Below are positions 25,361-34,900 of a stretch of DNA of 64,000 bases, in pieces (the first letter of the stretch is position 1; every line of letters starts with the position of its first letter). The stretch is taken from contig JAIQZQ010000054.1 in assembly GCA_021777105.1 (NCBI GenBank), positions 1-64,000 on the forward strand, written 5' to 3'. Made by a program: the position numbers and the translations under genes. The stretch comes from Candidatus Anammoxibacter sp. GTDB lineage: Bacteria > Planctomycetota > Brocadiia > Brocadiales > Anammoxibacteraceae. The notes beneath the pieces were generated by a model, which made no database searches, was not told the origin of the DNA, and saw nothing but the letters and a program-made list of their open reading frames with translations.

Positions 25361-28300
25361 ATGTGGCGATTTGGAAAGAAAAAAGATAAATCTTCATCTG
25401 ACAATAAACCTGAAACATCTTCTCAGGCCGACAATGAGCAGGTCGATGGACAAATAAAAGAAGAGCATACTCCGCAAACAGAAGAGACTATTGACAATAT
25501 TAACGGCGAGTCTGCTGCTGCCCAAAACAATGATGATTCAAACGTCCCAAAGAGTGAAGATATCAAAGAAGAGCCCGGTTCCGAAACGGAAGAACAAAAA
25601 ATTGAAGAGCCTGAGTCAAAAACAGATGAGATAGACGTTGAAGCAAAAGAAGAAACCTCTTCTATTGACAATGAAGGCGACTCAGAAACACCCCCTCCCT
25701 CTGAGCCGGAGCCGGGCATGTCTGATGATGAAATGAGGCCTGCCGGCTTTTGGGCGCGTATGGTTGCGTTTCAATTGGATATGTTTATAATCTCAATGAT
25801 TATTCTTGCCGCGGAACTTGGAGTGGCCGCGGCGCTTTCAGTTGATACCCTGGACTTTACTCATCTTTTTCTTTCTCTTTCCTCGCCGGAGAACGCTTCC
25901 TTAGTATCGCTCATAAGCGTTGTTGTCCCCTTGCTTTACATAATACTTTTCTGGATAGGAAAAGGCTCTACCCCGGGCAAAATGCTGCTCGGCATGAAGA
26001 TAAAAAATACCACCGGAGGGCGTTTGTCGCCATTGCGGTCAATCGCAAGGGCGTTTAGTTATATCGTCTCATACCCCATATTCATGATTGGTTTTATATG
26101 GGCCGCGTTTAACAGCCGTAAAATGGCGTGGCACGACTATATTTCGGGTTCAAGAGTAGTCTATGAAGGCCGTTCGTCGGTTGCAAGGACATTGATAGCT
26201 ATTTTTATTCCAATTATTCCTATTCCGGCAGTGTTTTACCTATACTTATCTATTGGTTTGAAAAGCCTTGACGTCGAATCAACAGCAAAGATGGAAGCCG
26301 CGCTCACAAAAGGAACCGCCGCGTTGGAGACGGCTCTTAACCAGGGTGTAATGGAAGGGATTAACACATACAAAAATTACGACCAAATTCAATTGACAAA
26401 AAAGAGAAATGAAGAGCGCAGGTTAAAAAAACGCCGCGAACGCGCCGCAGCTAGAAGGGCTGAAGAGAAGGCTAAAACGGCGGCGGCTAAAAAGCAAGCG
26501 GAAATAGCAGCGCTAGCTGAAAAACCGGCGGAAACTCAACCCGCTAAACCCGAGGCGCAAACCGAGCCGGAAAGCAAGGCTCCTGTTGAGGCTGAAAAGG
26601 TTGTAATTGAAGCGCCGAACGAAGCCGCGGATGATGTTGCGAAAAACGCAATTGACGAAGTTGCGGATGACGTTTTAGATGATATTGTTATAGACGCTGT
26701 TGCTAAAAAAGAGGCTGCGGAAGCAGAAGACGCAAAACCTCCAGAAGTTGAACCGGAGGTTAAGGAGGAAGAAATTGCGGATGCTTCTAAAGAGATGATT
26801 AGAACCGAAACTGAAGCAGATAAGGTTGCAAAAGCTCCGGTTCAAGAACAGACAGATGAGACCACAGAAGAAAAAGAAGATGCTGCGCCTGAAGAGGTTT
26901 CCATTGTTGCGTTAAAAAAAGACAAGGCGATAGAGCCTGTTGAGCCTGAAACCGAGGTTAAAACAGATGAAACCGAGAGCGCGATAAAGGCTATTGCAAA
27001 AACAACTGAAGTTGTTGAAATAATTGAAGTCGCTGAGGATGTTGATGTTGAAAGAGAAGCGGCTCCGAACGCCGACCTTGAAGAAGCTCCTGAAAAAACC
27101 GAGCCAACGAAAATTGCGTTACAAACAGAAAAGGCGGCGCAGCCTGAAACCGTTGACGCAGGGCTGGAATCGGCAGACGAAGTTGCGGAAGCCGCCAAAA
27201 AAGCGATTCAGGAATTAAAGCCGATTGAGTCGCAACTGGAAGTTGTCCCGGAATCTGCAGAGGAAGTTGCGCAAGCTCAGGCTTTGGAAGATTCTGAATT
27301 AACTATTCGTTCCGCGCAAAAAGAAGAGATAGAGAAAAGACCTGATATAGCTGAACAAAAGATAGATGTTGCAAAAGAGATTGAACCCGCAAAAACAGTT
27401 GAGGATATTTCAACGCAGGTTACGAAGGTTGAGCAGGTTGAACCTGCGCCGGCAGAACAAAAAGCAAAGCCTGAAGATGCGTCGGTTACGGATCAACCGG
27501 AAACAAGAAAAGTTCCCGCTCTTGTCAGGATAGATGTCCCCGCGCCTGAACCTTCAAAATCCGCAGCCGGCGAACTGCATGATGAATATGCGGGCATGGA
27601 AGCCTCGGAACAGGAAAAAACAGACGCATACTTTGCTGAAAGTCAATCAGAAACAGAATCCGAAACTGCCGCGGATATTGACTCAATAAATGAATATATG
27701 GGCGAGCCTATTGAACCTGAGCAATTGCAAAGGGAGGCAACCGCCGGCATCTCCGCGCCCCAACAAGCTAAAGAGGAGCAAATAGAAGTCGCGGTTATAG
27801 AAGACAAACAGGAACAAACTACGCCCCAAGAGATTAACGAGCAACAAGAAGTTGCCCCGGTTTTAGATGCGGCTGAAACGGAAAAAGAGATTATAGATGT
27901 TGAGCTTGCCGGCAACCATTATGATGCCGGGCTTAAACATTTCAATGGCGATAATATGGAACTCGCCGAACAGTTTTTCAAAAAAGCGATAAAGGCAAAC
28001 CCTGAGTTTGTGGACGCCCACGCAATGCTGGGCGAAGTTTATGACAAACGCGGCATGTTTGACAACGCTATTGATGAGTTTAATTCCGCGGTTGAAATTG
28101 AGCCTGATCACGTTAAGTCTCTCTTTAATCTTGGTTTTGCGTATTACCAAAAGGGCGAAAACGAATCGGCTATTGACTATTTAAAGAAAGCAATATACGC
28201 AAACCCCAATTCAGCGGACACCCGAGCCCTGCTTGGAGTCGTTTATCAGCGCGCAAACATGTTGAAAAAAGCTTTGGCGGCGCATAAAACCGCGCTAAAG

Positions 28301-28624
28301 TTGGATCCGCTTTTAACGGAATCGCGCATTAATATGGGCAATATTTATTATAAGATGAACGATTATAAATCCGCTATAAAGGCGTATAAAAAAGCGGTCA
28401 AGTTAAACCCAAAACTCGCCGAACCGCACAACAGCCTTGGTTATATCTATTATGAACAGGGGAAGGATGAAAGGGCAATAAGGGAGTTTAAAAAAGCGGT
28501 TAGATTAAAGTATGATTACATCAGGGCTCACAATAATTTGAGCCTGGCTTACAGACGAGCCGGCATGAATAAGGAAGCCGATAACGAACAATACATCGCA
28601 TCAACCTTGGCGATGCCGGAATAA
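25361..28624 (+). CDS. RDD membrane domain-acidic linker-TPR fusion protein
   Basis: This 1087-residue protein has four parts. Residues 1-120 are acidic and low in hydrophobics. Residues about 125-280 are an RDD domain (RPAGFWARMVAFQLDMFI, GSTPGKMLLGMKIKNTTGG, MAWHDYISGSRVVY) followed by a further membrane segment near 280-300. Residues about 345-845 are a Glu/Ala/Lys/Pro-rich linker that begins with a basic stretch (RRLKKRRERAAARRAEEKA). Residues about 848-1085 are seven 34-residue TPR units, for example NLGFAYYQKGENESAIDYLK. RDD proteins are membrane proteins of mostly unknown or transport function, and TPRs bind protein partners. The layout suggests a membrane anchor presenting a TPR scaffold on a long tether. 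Which side the TPRs face is not certain. Confidence 0.78.
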   Translation: MWRFGKKKDKSSSDNKPETSSQADNEQVDGQIKEEHTPQTEETIDNINGESAAAQNNDDSNVPKSEDIKEEPGSETEEQKIEEPESKTDEIDVEAKEETSSIDNEGDSETPPPSEPEPGMSDDEMRPAGFWARMVAFQLDMFIISMIILAAELGVAAALSVDTLDFTHLFLSLSSPENASLVSLISVVVPLLYIILFWIGKGSTPGKMLLGMKIKNTTGGRLSPLRSIARAFSYIVSYPIFMIGFIWAAFNSRKMAWHDYISGSRVVYEGRSSVARTLIAIFIPIIPIPAVFYLYLSIGLKSLDVESTAKMEAALTKGTAALETALNQGVMEGINTYKNYDQIQLTKKRNEERRLKKRRERAAARRAEEKAKTAAAKKQAEIAALAEKPAETQPAKPEAQTEPESKAPVEAEKVVIEAPNEAADDVAKNAIDEVADDVLDDIVIDAVAKKEAAEAEDAKPPEVEPEVKEEEIADASKEMIRTETEADKVAKAPVQEQTDETTEEKEDAAPEEVSIVALKKDKAIEPVEPETEVKTDETESAIKAIAKTTEVVEIIEVAEDVDVEREAAPNADLEEAPEKTEPTKIALQTEKAAQPETVDAGLESADEVAEAAKKAIQELKPIESQLEVVPESAEEVAQAQALEDSELTIRSAQKEEIEKRPDIAEQKIDVAKEIEPAKTVEDISTQVTKVEQVEPAPAEQKAKPEDASVTDQPETRKVPALVRIDVPAPEPSKSAAGELHDEYAGMEASEQEKTDAYFAESQSETESETAADIDSINEYMGEPIEPEQLQREATAGISAPQQAKEEQIEVAVIEDKQEQTTPQEINEQQEVAPVLDAAETEKEIIDVELAGNHYDAGLKHFNGDNMELAEQFFKKAIKANPEFVDAHAMLGEVYDKRGMFDNAIDEFNSAVEIEPDHVKSLFNLGFAYYQKGENESAIDYLKKAIYANPNSADTRALLGVVYQRANMLKKALAAHKTALKLDPLLTESRINMGNIYYKMNDYKSAIKAYKKAVKLNPKLAEPHNSLGYIYYEQGKDERAIREFKKAVRLKYDYIRAHNNLSLAYRRAGMNKEADNEQYIASTLAMPE

Positions 28625-28644
28625 GGCGTGGCGCGAAGTGCAAT

Positions 28645-28800
28645 GAATAAAGCGGGTAGGGGAGACTTTAGTCTCCCTTATTAAAGTTCATTTTTAAAAC
28701 TATGCCAATTGAGGGCGCATCTTTGAAGGGAGGCTAAAGCCGTCCCCTACCCTCGGCGCGAGCGTTTCACTGGCAGGCTATGGGAGACTTTAGCGGGGGG
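28645..28800 (+). repeat. GGAGACTTTAGTCTCC repeat element, copy 2, plus a further half
   Basis: GGGTAGGGGAGACTTTAGTC at about 28655 and GGGAGGCTAAAGCCGTCCCC ending near 28750 are the two ends of a unit of about 100 bases, homologous to the inverse of 18345-18451. A further GGGAGACTTTAGCGGGGGGA follows at about 28782-28801. Confidence 0.6.
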
Positions 28801-28825
28801 ACGTATTTGACAATCTTATTGTTCT

Positions 28826-29062
28826 TTAAATTCTGTCCCATTCTAAGGGCTCTCTATTAGGAACTTTTTTTAAAATTTTATCAAAATCGGAGCGTTTTCC
28901 TTTTTTCGCCCTGGACTTTAAATAATCAACTGTAAGTATTGCCGATAATTTCTCTCCCGCGGCAGAGCTTATAAACTGATTTATTGAGACGCCGTCTCTT
29001 TTCGCAACTTCCCGTATTTTTTGATGTAATGAATCAGGTAACCTTACCGTAATTGAACTCAT
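28826..29062 (-). CDS. Ribbon-helix-helix antitoxin partner of a PIN toxin
   Basis: From the ATG at 29062 the protein is 78 residues: MSSITVRLPDSLHQKIREVA then KRDGVSINQFISSAAGEKLS. This is a typical CopG/HicB-like ribbon-helix-helix DNA-binding half, followed by a charged toxin-binding tail. The frame is open to a further start at 29095, but AAGGAG lies about ten bases before 29062 and the extra residues are not family-like. It lies two bases after the PIN gene's stop, so the toxin is first and the antitoxin second. Confidence 0.78.
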   Translation of the reverse strand: MSSITVRLPDSLHQKIREVAKRDGVSINQFISSAAGEKLSAILTVDYLKSRAKKGKRSDFDKILKKVPNREPLEWDRI

Positions 29063-29064
29063 GA

Positions 29065-29481
29065 TTAGCCCGCTCCTTTCCTTTTTAAATAACATCCAGG
29101 CAACATTGCTTCTATTCCAAATTTTTCTAATCCTTCAAAATCGCGAATATTATGCGTTATAATTATCTCCGATTGTGACGCAACCGCAGCTTCAAGAACC
29201 ATATCATCTTTCGGGTCTTTTAGAAATGGCCGCCATAAAAAGAATATATCTTGTAAATACGCCTTTTTACAAAAAAAATCAAGAAAACCCTCGATTTCAT
29301 TCTCTTCTATAACATTTGATAGTGGAGGCCTACTTAGAATATCGGAATATTCTTCATATAGTGATACAGTTAACACAGGATTAATTTTTTCATCTCGCAC
29401 TTCTTTTAAAATTTGATACGAAGCGCCTTTGTTTGAATATAGTCCTGCATAAATAACATTTGAATCCAAAACGATTTCCAT
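29065..29481 (-). CDS. PIN-domain toxin ribonuclease
   Basis: From the ATG at 29481 the protein is 138 residues: MEIVLDSNVIYAGLYSNKGA, a mid-region SLYEEYSDIL, then DPKDDMVLEAAVASQSEIII and THNIRDF. The four acidic positions expected of the metal-dependent PIN nuclease are present (D6, a Glu in EEY, D of KDD, D of IRDF). The frame is open further upstream to 29676, but those 65 residues have no family character and include AT-rich promoter-like sequence. It pairs with the RHH antitoxin directly downstream. Confidence 0.82.
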   Translation of the reverse strand: MEIVLDSNVIYAGLYSNKGASYQILKEVRDEKINPVLTVSLYEEYSDILSRPPLSNVIEENEIEGFLDFFCKKAYLQDIFFLWRPFLKDPKDDMVLEAAVASQSEIIITHNIRDFEGLEKFGIEAMLPGCYLKRKGAG

Positions 29482-29664
29482 AGTTACATATATATAACCA
29501 TATAATATGTATCTTTTCAATACATATATTGATGTTGGCAATGTTAAAAGTATTTTAACATTGTAAAAACAACTACGGCTGAAAGGCATATTTGATTTTG
29601 CAACTGCGGGCATGGGAGACATAAAGCGCGCTTCGTAATTACTCAGCATAAACTCCGAGCAGAG

Positions 29665-29735
29665 AGCAATGAACAAAGCGGGCAGTGGAAATTTTCGTCA
29701 CGAAAACGCTTGGAGGGGAGACTTTAGTCTCCCAT
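29665..29735 (+). repeat. Partial GGAGACTTTAGTCTCC repeat
   Basis: GCAATGAACAAAGCGGGCAG resembles the lead-in GCAATGAATAAAGCGGGTAG of copy 2, and GGGGAGACTTTAGTCTCCCA follows at about 29713-29732. The unit carries an extra TTTTCGTCACGAAAA palindrome in the middle. Confidence 0.5.
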
Positions 29736-30230
29736 TTAAGGCGGCCAACTTTGATTGGCGATTTTTGCTTCTTTATACTTTTCAATTCTGCTCATTACGG
29801 TTAAAAGGTCAATGCCGGTCAAATATCTTCTGGTTCTTTGCGCGGGAACCAGGCGTAAAAACATGCATTCCCGATAAGCGTACTTCCTCCGAACGCCAAA
29901 CGCGCGCATAATAACGCCGCCTTTTATGTTAAACTCCTTGCATATCATGTAAGAGATAACCTCCCAGGTTAAGGGGCGGTCAGGATTACGCTTCCATTTA
30001 GCCGGAACAACACCGCTTTCCTCTAAAAAATCGAATATTTTATCATATTCAACCAAATCGCGATTATTTGTCTTTAGCAGATAGATAGCCCTGCATCCAT
30101 CTATGAATGTCGCGGTATCTTTTTCAAAAAGGGCTCTGTAGTAGGAAGTGTTGGCGTAAAGGCTCTTTGCGGGCGCAATTACCAGCGCAATAAAAACAAA
30201 GCAATAAAAACCGATTTTCAAGTGTTTCAT
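29736..30230 (-). CDS. Small secreted protein of unknown function
   Basis: The 164-residue protein has a signal peptide (about 1-26, FYCFVFIALVIAPAKSLYA). Mature features include TATFIDGCRAIYLLKTNNRD, a W-x-x-P/W-rich middle (PAKWKRNPDRPLTWEV), and a compact conserved-looking segment GGVIMRAFGVRRKYAYRECM. I do not recognise a named family. The right terminus of a CCCTCCCC MITE-like element lies about 65 bases upstream of its start in the same transcriptional direction. It is downstream of the outer-membrane barrel gene on the same strand. Likely periplasmic or outer-membrane associated. Confidence 0.6.
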   Translation of the reverse strand: MKHLKIGFYCFVFIALVIAPAKSLYANTSYYRALFEKDTATFIDGCRAIYLLKTNNRDLVEYDKIFDFLEESGVVPAKWKRNPDRPLTWEVISYMICKEFNIKGGVIMRAFGVRRKYAYRECMFLRLVPAQRTRRYLTGIDLLTVMSRIEKYKEAKIANQSWPP

Positions 30231-30294
30231 AATAATTTGTTTCCGGGCTGTCCGGTCAGATAAAAGGTAAAAATTTTAGAGAATTATTTTTAGT

Positions 30295-30499
30295 CTAAAT
30301 TAAGCGACTTTAAATACCCCCTCCCCTAACCCCTCCCACTAAGGGGAGGGGAATTTGGTTTTTTACAACCGTTTTTGTTTTAATCGCAAACTTTAGAAGT
30401 TTTAGCTGATTGGCGCTGTATTGAAATAAATATATACCTTTAATTCCCCTCCCTTGATGGGAGGGGTTAGGGGAGGGTGATAAGAATCTTTCAATTTAG
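30295..30499 (-). mobile_element. CCCTCCCC MITE-like element, copy 3
   Basis: The 205-base element is the reverse complement of the copy at 22684-22892. Its outer ends are CTAAATTAAGCGACTTTAAA and CAATTTAG; its inner ends are CCCCCTCCCCTAACCCCTCC and GGGAGGGGTTAGGGGAGGGT. The interior AATACAGCGCC-A matches copy 2 in reverse. It fills nearly the whole gap between the barrel gene and the small secreted protein gene. Confidence 0.7.
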
Positions 30500-30506
30500 T
30501 TGCAAA

Positions 30507-31970
30507 TTAAAAACTTAAATTAAAGCCGGCTAATATAGAGTCCTGCCGCTCCTTCACGCTGAACGCCTTGCCGGGGAAAAACGCCCCATAACGAATAGAG
30601 ATTTGAAAATCGGAAAATATTCGATGCCTGAGAAAAAAATCTACTTCCGAACCCAGATCGGTTTTGTTCTTATCCGCGTCAGACACAGAGATAGCCCCGT
30701 CCGTTCTATCTCTCCAGTAATGATAGCCGGCCAGGCCTATTTCAAGATCGTTAAAGCGTTTAGTATCTTCAAAAGGTGTAAAGTGACCCTCCAGTTTAAC
30801 AAACTGCAGATTGGAAAACCTTGGAGAGAATGTAAACCCTGTGTTAACAAATCCAAAATAGAGAAAGTTGTGATCGTCCGTCCCCTCCCTATTGCCGTTT
30901 AGCGTTCCGGTTACACTTTTCCTGTCTTTATCGCCGGATCCCATGGCATACCCCAACCTTATACCGGGGCTCGTTTTTGCCGCAAACTCATATTTTAAAT
31001 TTGCCGTGAACGAAAAGGCGCGTATGCTTTCGCTTGATTGACTGATCCCGTCAGGACTGTCTGAATGGCTTCGCCCGGTTTGATACATCCCCTCCGTGTC
31101 ATATTTTAAATTGCCATAAATCCGGCCTGTAATTCCAAGCCCGAAATAGTTTGAATCATATTTGTAATCCAGAACATCGTCTTTTGGGTCTTCCCCGCTG
31201 CTGTCCTGCTGAACCATAACAAAACTATAGGGGACGTGATTCTCAAAAATGTTAAATGTAAATTGACTTCCGGCAAAGAACCTTTCACTGTTTCGCGAAC
31301 CGGGCACGCTGCCGTCCATATTATTGTCATGGCCAAGGCTGCGGCTGCCGAACAGTTTAAAATCAAGGTATTTATAGCTCCCGTTTAACGTTAAACCATC
31401 CAGCACGCTATTAAGCGCCAACCCTTTGCCGATCTGAATAAATTGCCTTCCAAAAACCATCTCAAGATCATAAAAAGTGTTGTCTATCCCCAAATATCTG
31501 TTTAACGCCAGGTCTATATCGCCGCGATAAAATCCCTGATCAAGCCGGGGCGTGGTAAACATCTGAGTATCGCCGTCCGGGGCATCGCCGGAATTGTAAC
31601 TTTGAAAGCCTATTCGCCCGCGACCGTAAAACTGATGAATTCCCTCCCCAAAATTAAGATTTCCCCAGTATCTGAAATCCTGTGTTTTTAACGTCCTGCT
31701 CTTCTCTAAATCTTCAGTAACCGTATAGTTTGAACGAAACCATCCGCCATGATCAAAAAGAGCTTCGTCCGTAAACTTGGTATATTCCAATTCAAGCCTG
31801 GCTTCCTCCTCGCGTTGATCCTCCACTTGTTGAAGTTGGCCGGAGATCTCCTGAGATTTTACAACCGGGGAGAGTTGTATTATGGAAAACGCGCAAACAG
31901 AAAAAAGTATATAAAGTTTAAGAGCGCTTATTCTCTTATTAATCATATTGTTAAATTTCAAAAATTTCAT
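30507..31970 (-). CDS. Outer-membrane beta-barrel protein (alginate-export-like)
   Basis: The 487-residue protein has a signal peptide (core LYILFSVCAFSIIQL, cut near KSQ), a short charged helix (QVEDQREEEARLELEYTKFT), then alternating amphipathic strands to the end. The C-terminus FNLSF with terminal Phe is typical of barrels inserted by BAM. Segments such as YWGNLNFGEGIHQFYGRGRI and NTFYDLEMVFGRQFIQIGKG resemble alginate-export (AlgE-type) barrels, which pass anionic polysaccharide. It lies just downstream (18 bases) of the giant FecR protein on the same strand, so the two are likely co-transcribed. Barrel character is sure; the substrate is inferred. Confidence 0.7.
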   Translation of the reverse strand: MKFLKFNNMINKRISALKLYILFSVCAFSIIQLSPVVKSQEISGQLQQVEDQREEEARLELEYTKFTDEALFDHGGWFRSNYTVTEDLEKSRTLKTQDFRYWGNLNFGEGIHQFYGRGRIGFQSYNSGDAPDGDTQMFTTPRLDQGFYRGDIDLALNRYLGIDNTFYDLEMVFGRQFIQIGKGLALNSVLDGLTLNGSYKYLDFKLFGSRSLGHDNNMDGSVPGSRNSERFFAGSQFTFNIFENHVPYSFVMVQQDSSGEDPKDDVLDYKYDSNYFGLGITGRIYGNLKYDTEGMYQTGRSHSDSPDGISQSSESIRAFSFTANLKYEFAAKTSPGIRLGYAMGSGDKDRKSVTGTLNGNREGTDDHNFLYFGFVNTGFTFSPRFSNLQFVKLEGHFTPFEDTKRFNDLEIGLAGYHYWRDRTDGAISVSDADKNKTDLGSEVDFFLRHRIFSDFQISIRYGAFFPGKAFSVKERQDSILAGFNLSF

Positions 31971-31988
31971 TTTGTTTCTTAAATGGTT

Positions 31989-34900
31989 TTACCTATTTTT
32001 AAACGCCCTGTTAAAACGGTTTCTTCTAAAAGAGCCTTTTCCGCCAAAGCTTTCAGCATTTTCAGGCATAAATTGCAAATCATTATAATTTGACTTTGAC
32101 TTTGAACGAAATTTCTTTCTCCCGTTTTTATCAATCCTTATTATTCTGTTTTTCTTTCTGCTGCCCTCAGGCCCAAAACCAGGCCCAGGCGGTTTTTCAA
32201 CTTCATCATCGTCGTCGTCATCGGCCTCGTCATCCGTTTCTTCTTTATCATCTGCCCCCTCTTTTTCCTCGGCTTCAGCTTTTTTCTTCTCTTCTTCCTC
32301 CTCTTCAGCCTTCTTTTTATCCACCTTCTTTTTATTTTCCTGCTTTCTGCCGGTTGGGCTGCGGTCGGAATTCAGATCAGACGGCAGCCCGTCCGCAAAT
32401 TCAGGAAAATCCTTTGCGGCCTGACTCTCCTCGGCTGTTAGCCCAAAAGGCACGGTTCCCATTTTGCCGGAACCGTCCTCTTTGTTTACGCCGCCATTGA
32501 CATTGCCTCCGGTTTTATCTCTTTCATGTTTTTGAGACTCTTTTTTATCCTCTTTTTCCTGCTTGCCGTCTTCGCCTTTCTCTTTATCGTCTCTGTTTTT
32601 TTCTTGAGCCCCTTTAGAGCCGTCTTTATCATTGCCGGTTTCACCTGCTTTATTCGAAGCCGCATTCTCTTTATTGCCGTTTCCTTCCGCGCCGCCTTCA
32701 GAGCCTTCTTCGCCGGCAAGAGAGCTTTCGGCATTGTCATCAACTATAGAGCCGTCATCTGCCTGTGCGCCGGTTTCACTCTCGCCGCCTGTTTTATTTC
32801 CCTTATGTTTTTCTTTTCTTCCGTCCTTCTTTTTGCCTGTAGAGCCCAGGTCCGAGACAAGAACATCGGAATGCCCGGCAAAGTCATCGGCGGATTCAGC
32901 CTCTTCGGCCGTTATGCCAAAAGATATTGCGTTTTTCGGTTCGCTATCTTTTTTTTCTGATTTACTATCTTGAGATTTGCCGCCTTCATCTTTAGAATCG
33001 CCAACTCTTTTATCCTCGGACTTGTCGTCGCCTTCACCGGACTTATCATCATCACTGGACACATCGTCTTTCTTTTTGGATTCTCCATCATCCTTAGCGC
33101 TGGACTTCTCATCCTTCTTTTTAGATTTGTCAGCTTTTTCCGTTTTAGACTTGCCGTCCTTCTTTCTTGATTTATCATCTCCGTCTGACTTATCAACTTT
33201 TTTAGACTTGGCATCTTTTTTTCTTTTAGATTTGTCGTCTTCGTCTGATTTATCATCATCTTTAGATTTGTCGTCATCACCTGATTTATCATCCTTAGAT
33301 TTGTCATCATCGCCAGACTCATCGTCTTTAGGTTTGCCTTTATCCTTGTCTTTATCTTTCTTTTCCGATTTGTCATCATCGTCTTTAGAAACGTCATCTT
33401 TTTTGCCTTTTTCTTTATCGTCATACTTCTTGCCTGGATTATCCTCATCTACAAAATCATCATCATTGCCATGCCCCCTATCGTCATGTTCCTTATCTTT
33501 TTTCTCTTCGTCTTTATCCTTCCCTGTTTTGCTTGGCCCTTTATCTTTCTTATCATCGCCGGACTTACCGTCCTTCTTTTTCGATTTGTCGCCTTCGTCT
33601 TTAGGCTTAGCCTCTTTTTTATCTTTTGATTTATCGTCTTTGCCTTTAGACATGTCTTCTTTTTTGTCTTTAGACTTATCGTCTTTCTTTTCTGATTTAT
33701 CATCCTTGCCTTCTGATTTACGGTCTTTGCCTTTTGGCTTACCGTCCTTCTTTTTCGATTTGTCGCCCTCATCTTTGGGTTTATCATCTTTTTTGTCTTT
33801 AGACTTATCATCATCTTTAGATTTACTGTCTTTGCCTTTAGACTTGTCATCTTTTTTATCTTTAGACTTGCCGTCTTTAGATTTGCTATCACCCTTGTCT
33901 TTTGATTTACCGTCTTTGCCTTTAGACTTATCTTTCTTCTTTTTAGATTTATCATCATCGTCTTTGGATTTGCTGTCTTTATCTTTAGACTTATCTTCCT
34001 TCTTTTTCGATTTGCCGCCATCGTCTTTAGGTTTACTGTCTTTGCCTTTAGATTTATCCCCATCGTCTTTTGATTTGTCGTCGCCGGTTGCCTTGCCATC
34101 TTTTTTGTCTTTAGATTTGCTATCACTCTTGTCTTTTGATTTGCCGTCCTTGCCTTTGGACTTACCTTCCTTCTTTTTCGATTTGCCGCTGCCATCTTTA
34201 GATTTTTTATCTTTCGACTTATCATCATCGTCTTTGGTCACGTCTTGTTTTTTATCTTTTGATTTACGGTCACCTTTGTCTTTTGATTTGCCGTCTTTCT
34301 TTTCCGATTTGGCTTCTTTTTTATCTTTAGATTTATCAGATTTCTTTTCTGATTTGTCATCATCGGCTTTAGGATCGTCGCCTTTTTTAGCTTTTGATTT
34401 GCCACTATCATCTTTAGGTTTGGTTTCATCCTTATCGGCTTTCTTTTCCGATTTATCATCCTCATCTTTGGATTTGCTATCTTTGCCTTTTGACTTACCT
34501 TCCTTCTTTTTTGATTTGTCGCTGCCATCTTTAGATTTTACATCTTTTTTATCTTTAGACTTATTAGCTTTTGATTTGCTATCTTTGTCTTTAGACTTGC
34601 CGGCATTCTTGTCGCCGGACTTATCGCCATTCTTTTGCGATTTCTCATCAGCGCCTTTTGATTTGTCGTCTTTGCCTTTAGGCTTATCGGCTTTCTTTTT
34701 AGATTTGTCGCCTTCGTCTTTAGGCTTGGCTTCTTTTTTGTCTTTAGACTTATCGTCTTTCTTTTCCGATTTGGCTTCTTTTTTATCTTTTGATTTATCA
34801 GATTTCTTTTCTGATTTGTCATCATCGTCTTTGGAATTGCTATCATCTTTGTCTTTTGATTCGCTGTCTTTGCCTTTTGGCTTGTCATCCTTCTTTTTAG

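Noticed and set aside
29482..29676. N-terminal extension of the PIN toxin
   Set aside because: The 65 added residues lack family similarity and cover AT-rich promoter-like DNA; MEIVLDSNV is the standard PIN start.
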